Below, piece after piece: positions 6,846 to 12,164 of a stretch of 17,043 nt of DNA. The position numbers were made by a program, and so were the translations under genes. The DNA comes from T1Sed10-7 sp041686695 (GTDB lineage Bacteria > Actinomycetota > Nitriliruptoria > Nitriliruptorales > Nitriliruptoraceae), in assembly GCA_041686695.1 (NCBI GenBank), contig JAWLDJ010000042.1, positions 1 to 17,043 of the forward strand. Direction: 5' to 3'. A model generated the notes under the pieces. That model had not been told where the DNA came from. It saw nothing but the letters and a program-made list of their open reading frames with translations, and searched no databases. The first letter of the stretch is position 1. The number at the start of each line of letters is the position of its first letter.

Positions 6846-7613
6846 TCACCGCGGAGCGACGTAGGTGTGTGCCGCGACGTGCGGCGGTAGGGCGGCATCG
6901 TGATGGGCACCGGCGACCTGGACCCAGCCACGCTCGATGCGCTGGACCTCGGCGTCCTTGCCGGGCAGGAAGCCGCAGTTCTGCAGCAACTGCAACGCCT
7001 CGTCGTCACCCTCGAGCGTCTCCGTGATGCGCAGGACGTGGACGGGGCCGACCGGGGCGTCGGCCAGCAGGATCGCCTCCGACTGCTCCGGCGCATGCCG
7101 CGAACCCGGGATCGGGTTGCCGTGGGGGCAGGTCCCGGGATCACCGAGCAGCTCGATCAGCTTGGCTTCGACGTCACCGGAGACCACGCCCTCCCAACGC
7201 TCGGCCTCGTGGTGCACCTTCCACCACTCCAGGCCGATCACGTCCGACAGCAACCGCTCCGTCAGACGATGCCGACGCACGGCGGTGACCGCCACCTGGA
7301 CCCCCGGACCGCTCAGTCTGAGCTCGCCCTGGCTCGCGTCGACCAGTTCCGCGGTCCCGGCCTCCAGCAGCCGGACGAGCGCGGCGTCGACCAGGGCCGG
7401 ATCGACCGGCAGCCGGCTCACGATCGTCGCGGCGGCCACGGTAACGCCCTGCTCGTGGTGTTCGAGCAGGATCTCCAGCACCTCGGTGACCAGGCTGTCG
7501 ACCCCATGGCTCTCGGCCCCGTGGTCCTCGACCGAGGGTGTGGGTCCGTGGGTCGGGCCACGGCCGTGCCCGTGGCCGTGGCCGGATGCGGCGTCGTGGA
7601 GGACAGCTGACAC
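6846..7613 (-). CDS. DtxR/IdeR-family metal-dependent transcriptional regulator
   Basis: A 255-residue metalloregulator: His-rich N-terminus (GHGHGHGRGP, His at 6, 12, 14, 16, 22, 31, 36), winged-helix DNA-binding region (about 38-108), dimerisation and metal domain (about 112-170) and a C-terminal FeoA/SH3-like domain (about 180-235). Aligning RRHRLTERLLSDVIGLEWW to DtxR/IdeR keeps site-1 ligands His115, Glu119 and His134 (DtxR His79, Glu83, His98). At the second site Glu138 replaces Cys102, Glu141 matches Glu105, Gly142 replaces His106, and Glu44 appears to replace Met10. Acidic ligands recall MntR. The GTG at 7613 is chosen because CGGAGA lies 5 bases upstream and the longer open frame reads through repeats and the opposite gene. 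It probably represses itself and the iron transporter through the boxes listed here. Confidence 0.88.
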   Translation of the reverse strand: MSAVLHDAASGHGHGHGRGPTHGPTPSVEDHGAESHGVDSLVTEVLEILLEHHEQGVTVAAATIVSRLPVDPALVDAALVRLLEAGTAELVDASQGELRLSGPGVQVAVTAVRRHRLTERLLSDVIGLEWWKVHHEAERWEGVVSGDVEAKLIELLGDPGTCPHGNPIPGSRHAPEQSEAILLADAPVGPVHVLRITETLEGDDEALQLLQNCGFLPGKDAEVQRIERGWVQVAGAHHDAALPPHVAAHTYVAPR

Positions 7614-7685
7614 GTCGTTCTCCGGGCCGGGAGCAGGCGGGGCGGCGGACTGGGCGCCGAGGACACCCGGAGCCAGCGCACCGTG

Positions 7686-7704
7686 GAAGGGTAGCCTAAC
7701 CTGG
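7686..7704. promoter_or_regulatory. DtxR/IdeR-type iron box between regulator and fbpC-like gene
   Basis: GAAGGGTAGCCTAACCTGG matches the published DtxR/IdeR consensus TTAGGTTAGSCTAACCWAA at about 14 of 19 positions. The dyad AGG-N9-CCT is intact and the right half CTAACCT is exact. It is 72 bases upstream of the regulator GTG and 157 bases upstream of the ATPase GTG. It overlaps a possible -10 on each strand (TAGCCT on plus, TAGGCT on minus), so metal-loaded repressor would block both directions. Confidence 0.8.
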
Positions 7705-7728
7705 CCCGCCCCCTCCACCGCCGTCCGA

Positions 7729-7821
7729 CCTGGTTCCCTGGGCCTGGTTGGCTGGCCCCGGGTTGCCCGGGGCTGCTTGCCTGGTTCCCTGGGCCTGGTT
7801 CCCTGGGCCTGGTTCCCTGGG
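7729..7821. repeat. 14-bp tandem repeats in the fbpC-like leader
   Basis: CCTGGTTCCCTGGG occurs exactly at 7729-7742 and three times in tandem at 7780-7793, 7794-7807 and 7808-7821. A degenerate copy lies at 7743-7756. All lie in the untranslated region between the iron box and the ATPase start. Fourteen is not a multiple of three, so copy changes alter leader length and any frame reading through. The open frame extending back through this block is not believed to be coding. Confidence 0.85.
7756..7772 (+). promoter_or_regulatory. perfect stem-loop between leader repeats
   Basis: CCCCGGG and CCCGGGG form a perfect 7-bp GC stem with a TTG loop, placed between the two groups of 14-bp repeats. 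In the mRNA of the ATPase gene it would be very stable. It may act as an attenuator, a pause site or part of a larger leader fold. There is no T tract. Confidence 0.45.
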
Positions 7822-7861
7822 GACGAGCGTCCCCGATCCGAAACGACCCGCCGGAGCCACG

Positions 7862-8959
7862 GTGCACCCTGACGATGCCGCGCGGCCGGCGTTGCGCTGC
7901 GTCGGGCTGACCAAGCGCTACGGCGAGCTCGTCGCCGTCGATCGGGTCGACCTGGAGGTGCCACGCGGCAGCCTGACGGCGCTGCTGGGGCCCTCGGGGT
8001 GCGGCAAGACCACGGTGCTGCGCTTGGTCGCCGGTCTCCTCGATCCCGACGAGGGAGCCATAGAGATCGACGGTCAGCTGGTCACCGGCCCCGGGGTCGC
8101 GGTGGCACCGGAACGTCGCAACGTCGGGATGGTCTTCCAGGACTACGCGCTGTTCCCCCACCTCGACGTCGCCCGCAACGTCGCCTACGGCCTGCGCAAG
8201 CTGCCTCGCCACCAGCGTGCGGACCGCGTCGCCTCGGCGCTGCGACTGGTCGGGCTCGAGACGCTGGGCCAACGGCTGCCGACCGAGCTGTCCGGCGGCC
8301 AGCAGCAACGGGTCGCCCTGGCGCGCGCGTTGGCTCCCGAGCCCGACCTGATCCTGCTGGACGAGCCCTTCTCCAACCTCGACGCCTCCCTGCGTGCCGC
8401 GGTCCGCGAGGAGGTGCGGACGATCCTGCATGCCGCGGAACAGACCGCGGTGTTCGTGACCCACGACCAGGAGGAGGCCCTCTCGCTGGCGGACCAGGTC
8501 GCGGTGATGGACCGCGGCCGGGTGCACCAGGTCGCCGCCCCGCAGACGCTGTACACGGAGCCGGCCACGCGGTTCGTGGCCGAGTTCGTGGGCGAGGCCG
8601 ACGTGTTGCCCGGGACCCGCGCCGGCCGCTACCTCGTCGACACACCGATCGGCCGCCTGCCGAGCGACCGCGCGCTGCGGGCCGGCGAGGTGACCGTCGT
8701 GGTCCGGCCGGAGTCCCTGCAGCTACGACGGGCGGAGCACGGCTTGGGGGTGGTCACGGCCCTGTCCTACTTCGGGCACGACCAGCTGGTCACCGTCGAG
8801 GTGGCGGGCGGCTACCAGCTGCGGTCACGGCGGGGCCCCGGGCTCGACCTGGCCCGCGGCGACCGGGTCCGGTTGGACGTCATCGGGCCGGTCGTCGCCT
8901 TCGACCGCGACCACGACACCTCGGCTCCGGCCGACGCCACCGACGTCGTGTCGGCCTGA
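7862..8959 (+). CDS. iron(III) ABC transporter ATP-binding protein, FbpC-like
   Basis: The cytoplasmic ATPase that powers Fe(III) import with the neighbouring permease and binding protein. Its 365 residues show Walker A GPSGCGKT at 43-50, the Q-loop FQDYALFPH with Gln92, the ABC signature LSGGQQQR at 142-149, Walker B LILLDEP at 162-168 and the H-loop VTHDQEEA with His200. A C-terminal region of about 130 residues with TOBE-type sequence (VVVRPESLQL) follows. This CUT/Fbp/Pot-type layout fits polyamine, sulfate, molybdate or iron uptake; iron is assigned from the neighbours and the iron boxes. GTG at 7862 is chosen because GGAG lies 5 bases upstream. Unusually it is on the opposite strand from fbpA and fbpB, converging on fbpB. 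Confidence 0.88.
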   Translation: MHPDDAARPALRCVGLTKRYGELVAVDRVDLEVPRGSLTALLGPSGCGKTTVLRLVAGLLDPDEGAIEIDGQLVTGPGVAVAPERRNVGMVFQDYALFPHLDVARNVAYGLRKLPRHQRADRVASALRLVGLETLGQRLPTELSGGQQQRVALARALAPEPDLILLDEPFSNLDASLRAAVREEVRTILHAAEQTAVFVTHDQEEALSLADQVAVMDRGRVHQVAAPQTLYTEPATRFVAEFVGEADVLPGTRAGRYLVDTPIGRLPSDRALRAGEVTVVVRPESLQLRRAEHGLGVVTALSYFGHDQLVTVEVAGGYQLRSRRGPGLDLARGDRVRLDVIGPVVAFDRDHDTSAPADATDVVSA

Positions 8960-8963
8960 AGCG

Positions 8964-10664
8964 TCAGCGTTCGCGGCGCTCCCGGAACATCGCGACCGCC
9001 AGCGGCACCGAGCCGATCAGGATCAACCCGAGCGCCGGTACCGCGGCCCGGGTGTAGAACGCCTCCTCGGTCGCCGACCACACCCGGGTCGCCAGGGTGT
9101 CGTAGCCCGTCGGCGCCAGCAGCAGGGTGGCCGGCAGTTCCTTGAGCGCGGTCAGGAACACCAGCGCACCGCCGGCGATCGCGCCGCGGCGCGCCAGCGG
9201 CAGGGTCACCCGCCGCAGGGTGGCCAGCCGCGACCCCCCGAGGACCCGTGAAGCGGCCTCCACGTTGGGGTTGACCTGCAGCAGCGAGGTCCGGATCGCT
9301 CCCACCGCCTGCGGCAGGAACAGCACCATGTAGGCGAACACCAGCATGAGCAGCGTCTGGTAGAGCGGCGTCGCCAGCCGGATCCCGACGAACACCAGCG
9401 CGAGCGCAACGACGATGCCCGGCAGGGCGTAGCCGGTGAAGGAGGCGCGCTCGACCAGCCGTGCCATCCGTGAGGAGGAACGCGCCGACCAGATCGCGAC
9501 GGGGAGCGCGGCGGCCACCACGGCCACGGCACCGAGCCCGGCCGCCAGCAGGCTGCGCCCAGCGGGACCCAGGGTCACGTTGACCTGCTCCCCGGCCTGG
9601 AGGCCACGCACCAGCCAGAACCCGACCACGGTCACCGGCGTCGCCAGTCCGAGCAGGACCACCAACGAGCACAGACCGACGGCCGGCCAACGCCAGGCCC
9701 GCAGCGGCACGGGGGCTCCGCGACGTGTCGGGCCCCGGGTGCCGAACTGTCCGCCACGGTCGCGGGCCACCCGAGCCTCCACCACGATCACCGCCACCGT
9801 CATCCCGACGAGCAGCAGCCCGAGCAGCGCCGCGGGCGAGCGATCGAAGGCGGAGCGGTACTGCAGGTACAGCCCCCGGGTGAAGGTGGAGTAGCGCAGG
9901 ATCGACACGGCGCCGAAGTCCGAGAACACGTACAGCATCACCAGCAGCCCCCCGGCGGCAGCGGATGCGCGCAGTTGGGGCACGGTGACCTTCAGGAAGG
10001 TGCGCACGGGCCCGTTGCCCAGTAGCCGGCTGGCCTCCTCCAGGGTGGGGTCGAGGCCCCGAAGGCCCGACTGCACGGTGATCAGCACGTAGGGGAAGCT
10101 GAACAGCGTCAGGGCCGTGAAGGCGCCCCAGAAGCCGTAGGGCGCCGGGGGGATGATGCCCAGCCACTCCTCGACCAAGCCGCCCCGGGCGAAGGCACCG
10201 ACCAGCGTGAAGGCACCCACGTAGGTGGGGATCACCAGGGGCAGGCCGGTCGCGATCGCGAAGAACCGGCGCCCCGGCAGATCGCTGCGGACCGTCAGCC
10301 ACGCCAGCGGCACGCCGATCAGCAGGCTCGCGAGCGTCACGGAGGTGCCCAGCAGCAGGGTCCGCCCGGCCAGCCGGAGCGTGGCGGGGTCGGTCGCGAT
10401 CGCCCAGATGCGCTCCGGCGGGAGCTCGGCCGTCGCCAGCACGAGGTACACCGCCGGGAGCAGCATGGCGGCCGCGACCAGCAGGGCCGGGACCCAGACG
10501 GCCGGATGCACGCCAGCGACCCGTCGGGTCCCCGGTCGGCGGCTCGGCCGTCCGGGACCACGACGGGTCAGCAGGTCGCCAGCGCCCGCCAGGTCGGTGC
10601 CCGGCGGCTCGGTGCTGGGCGGGCCGGTGCTGGGCGGGCCGGTGCTGGGCGGCTCGGTGGTCAT
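8964..10664 (-). CDS. iron(III) ABC transporter permease, FbpB-like (two fused permease halves)
   Basis: A 566-residue inner-membrane permease made of two homologous halves, with about twelve hydrophobic segments, as in FbpB and ThiP. Each half carries the EAA loop that docks the ATPase: EEASRLLGNGPVRTFLKVT in the first, EAASRVLGGSRLATLRRVT in the second. Hydrophobic segments begin around residue 55, after an unusual cytoplasmic N-terminus with the repeat PPSTG/PPSTE. The ATG start at 10664 has no strong ribosome-binding site. It lies 64 bases after the binding-protein gene and is presumably co-transcribed with it. Its stop is 4 bases from the stop of the convergent ATPase gene, so no separate terminator exists between them. 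Confidence 0.92.
   Translation of the reverse strand: MTTEPPSTGPPSTGPPSTEPPGTDLAGAGDLLTRRGPGRPSRRPGTRRVAGVHPAVWVPALLVAAAMLLPAVYLVLATAELPPERIWAIATDPATLRLAGRTLLLGTSVTLASLLIGVPLAWLTVRSDLPGRRFFAIATGLPLVIPTYVGAFTLVGAFARGGLVEEWLGIIPPAPYGFWGAFTALTLFSFPYVLITVQSGLRGLDPTLEEASRLLGNGPVRTFLKVTVPQLRASAAAGGLLVMLYVFSDFGAVSILRYSTFTRGLYLQYRSAFDRSPAALLGLLLVGMTVAVIVVEARVARDRGGQFGTRGPTRRGAPVPLRAWRWPAVGLCSLVVLLGLATPVTVVGFWLVRGLQAGEQVNVTLGPAGRSLLAAGLGAVAVVAAALPVAIWSARSSSRMARLVERASFTGYALPGIVVALALVFVGIRLATPLYQTLLMLVFAYMVLFLPQAVGAIRTSLLQVNPNVEAASRVLGGSRLATLRRVTLPLARRGAIAGGALVFLTALKELPATLLLAPTGYDTLATRVWSATEEAFYTRAAVPALGLILIGSVPLAVAMFRERRER
10596..10655. repeat. 15-bp in-frame tandem repeat in the permease N-terminus
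   Basis: The unit GGTGCTGGGCGGGCC is present exactly at 10611-10625 and 10626-10640. Variant copies lie at 10641-10655 and 10596-10610. On the minus strand it encodes G-P-P-S-T, giving PPSTG-PPSTG-PPSTE near residues 5-20. The period keeps the frame, so copy number changes only the length of the cytoplasmic tail. Confidence 0.85.
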
Positions 10665-10700
10665 CGGCGACCCACGCTACCGGTCACCGATCGCACCGCC

Positions 10701-10720
10701 GCCGGCGGCCCAGCGCCGGC
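10701..10720 (-). promoter_or_regulatory. stem-loop in the fbpA-fbpB spacer
   Basis: GCCGGCG (10701-10707) pairs perfectly with CGCCGGC (10714-10720) around the loop GCCCAG, in the 64-base spacer between the binding-protein stop and the permease start. Stem-loops here commonly stabilise the upstream message or cause partial termination, so that the binding protein is made in excess over the permease. This role is inferred from placement; there is no T run. Confidence 0.4.
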
Positions 10721-10728
10721 CGAGCAGC

Positions 10729-11874
10729 TCACGACAGGGCGCCCACGTCCTGGAGCAGCTGCAGGGTGCCCTGGAGGTCCTCCAGATCCGACAGATCCAC
10801 ATCCGGCGGCTCGATCTCCTCCAGCGACGGCAGCTCGGGCGCGTCGACGCCGTCGACGACCGGGAACTCGATCGTGTCCGCGTTCTGCCCGAAGTAGGTC
10901 TGCACCTCCTCGCTGAGCAGGTAGCGCACCAGCTCGAAGGCCGCCTCCTTGCTGCCACTGGACTCGAGCACGCCCACACCGGCGATGTTGACCAGACCGC
11001 CGATGTCGCCGGGCAGGTAGTGGTTGGCCACGGGGAAATCGGGATCCTCGGCGAGGAAGCGGTACAGGTAGTAGTGGTTGGTGATGCCGACGTCGACCTC
11101 GCCGCGTGAGATGCCCTCCACGATGCCGGTGTTGTTCGGGTACTCCACGGCGCCGTTGGCGATCATGCCCTCGAGCCACTCGCGGGCGAGGTCCTCGCCC
11201 TCGGTCTGGCGCAGCGCGGTGACGAAGGCCTGGAAGGAACCGTTGGTCGGCGCCCAGCCGACCCGGCCCTCCCACTCGGGCTCGGTCAGCTCCAGCACGG
11301 AGTCCGGGAGCTCGGCCGCATCGACGTTGTCGGTGTTGTAGGCCAGGACGCGGACCCGCCCGGTGGTGCCGGTCCACTCCCCCTCACGCGAGCGGAACGT
11401 CGGCTCGACCGACGAGAGCACGTCGTCGGGCAGCTCGGTCAGCAGCCCCTCGGCCTGCAGGGCGCCCAGCGCCCCGGCGTCCTGCGCGAAGTAGACGTCC
11501 GCCGGGCTCGCCGGCCCCTCCTCCACGATGGTGGCGGCGAGCTCGGCGGTGTCGCCGTAGCGGACCTCCACCTCGATGCCGGTGGCGGCCTCGAAGTCGT
11601 CGAAGATGAAGCCGACGAAGTCCTCGTTGCGCCCCGAGTAGACCGTGATCGGCCCGTCGGCCGCTTGCTCGCCGTCCTCGGCCTCGGCGTCCGCGTCGTC
11701 GTCGGTCGTGTCGTCGTCGGCCGTGTCGTCGTCGGTCGTGTCGTCGCTCTCGGTCTCGGTCGGTTCGGTGTCCGGGTCATCGGCCGATCCGTCGCTGCCG
11801 CAGGCGGCGACCAGCAACGCGATCGCAGCCGTGGCCGCGAGCAGCCAGCGTTGGGAACGTCTCGAGGTGCGCAC
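10729..11874 (-). CDS. iron(III)-binding lipoprotein of ABC transporter, FbpA-like
   Basis: The 381-residue extracytoplasmic receptor of the iron importer. The signal sequence ends in the lipobox VAAC (Cys25). Residues 26-74 are an acidic spacer of Asp, Thr, Glu and Ala that would hold the domain off the membrane. The mature domain begins PITVYSGRNEDF. The tandem tyrosines in GITNHYYLYRF (Tyr268, Tyr269) match the iron-binding pair of FbpA. The FbpA His9 position appears to be Asn83, as in relatives that do not use that His. GTG at 11874 has GGAGG 7 bases upstream. The gene leads a transcript with the permease and is preceded by two iron boxes. Confidence 0.92.
   Translation of the reverse strand: MRTSRRSQRWLLAATAAIALLVAACGSDGSADDPDTEPTETESDDTTDDDTADDDTTDDDADAEAEDGEQAADGPITVYSGRNEDFVGFIFDDFEAATGIEVEVRYGDTAELAATIVEEGPASPADVYFAQDAGALGALQAEGLLTELPDDVLSSVEPTFRSREGEWTGTTGRVRVLAYNTDNVDAAELPDSVLELTEPEWEGRVGWAPTNGSFQAFVTALRQTEGEDLAREWLEGMIANGAVEYPNNTGIVEGISRGEVDVGITNHYYLYRFLAEDPDFPVANHYLPGDIGGLVNIAGVGVLESSGSKEAAFELVRYLLSEEVQTYFGQNADTIEFPVVDGVDAPELPSLEEIEPPDVDLSDLEDLQGTLQLLQDVGALS
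11695..11739. repeat. 15-bp in-frame repeat in the fbpA acidic linker
   Basis: Three tandem 15-base units (11695-11709, 11710-11724, 11725-11739) of GTCGTCGTCGGTCGT, one base different in the middle copy, followed by a partial unit. On the minus strand they encode Asp/Thr/Ala pentads of the type T-T-D-D-D and T-A-D-D-D. The result is a flexible, strongly acidic tether between the lipid anchor and the binding domain. Confidence 0.85.
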
Positions 11875-11942
11875 GATGGAGCCTCCAGAGGTGGGCGCAG
11901 CGGGCCCGATGGGAGCGATGGGAAGCGATACCGCGGCACGGT

Positions 11943-11961
11943 ACCGGTAAGGCGAACCTAA
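11943..11961 (-). promoter_or_regulatory. DtxR/IdeR-type iron box upstream of fbpA-like gene (proximal)
   Basis: On the minus strand this reads TTAGGTTCGCCTTACCGGT and matches the DtxR consensus TTAGGTTAGSCTAACCWAA at about 14 of 19 positions, with the first seven bases exact. It is 68 bases upstream of the GTG at 11874. It overlaps a likely -10 (TAGGTT, 11955-11960) whose -35 would be TTGTCA at 11980-11985 with a 19-base spacer, so a bound repressor would block RNA polymerase. Confidence 0.75.
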
Positions 11962-11985
11962 CCCCCCTGCCCGTCACCCTGACAA
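11955..11985 (-). promoter_or_regulatory. promoter of the fbpA-fbpB transcript
   Basis: On the minus strand TTGTCA (11980-11985) is a fair -35 and TAGGTT (11955-11960) fits the -10 pattern TAnnnT. The spacer is 19 bases, somewhat long. The -10 is embedded in the proximal iron box, the usual geometry of DtxR-repressed promoters. It would leave a leader of about 75 bases. Confidence 0.45.
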
Positions 11986-11991
11986 CCCAAC

Positions 11992-12010
11992 TTAGGGTTT
12001 CCTTACCTGC
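11992..12010. promoter_or_regulatory. second DtxR-type iron box, weaker, in the fbpA-icd intergenic region
   Basis: TTAGGGTTTCCTTACCTGC matches the DtxR consensus at about 12 of 19 positions and keeps TTAGG on the left and ACCT on the right at the correct spacing. Its centre is 49 bases from the proximal box, about 4.7 helical turns. It lies just upstream of the fbpA -35, and 154 bases before the icd start on the other strand. Confidence 0.55.
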
Positions 12011-12164
12011 CGCGCGTGCACCGCGCCGACCACCGACGTCGGCTGCGGCGCTCGAACCTCGCTGCGCGCAGCGGAACGAGTAGCGTGGCCACGAGGCGGA
12101 CCCACGGTCACCGGCCGTGTGCCCGCACCCAGACCCGAGACCGCCGACAGGGACCCGACCACCT
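12011..12164 (+). promoter_or_regulatory. icd upstream region with a possible -10
   Basis: No gene is seen here. TAGCGT at 12081-12086 has the same -10 form as the carboxylase promoter, but no convincing -35 lies 16-18 bases before it. The leader from there to the ATG would be about 75 bases. CTGCGCGCAG (12062-12071) is a short perfect palindrome of unknown meaning. Confidence 0.3.

Noticed and set aside
7748..7861. N-terminal extension of the FbpC-like ATPase back to 7748
   Set aside because: The added residues are only the translated leader repeats. GTG at 7862 has GGAG 5 bases upstream and starts at the normal ABC N-terminus.
7614..7964. N-terminal extension of the DtxR-like regulator up to 7964
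   Set aside because: It would read through the iron box, the 14-bp repeats and the start of the divergent ATPase gene. GTG at 7613 has a good ribosome-binding site and fits the family.
12117..12164. Longer icd start at 12117
   Set aside because: The 16 added residues are Pro-rich and precede the conserved MSRIIYTYTDEAP start. The ATG at 12165 matches family length.
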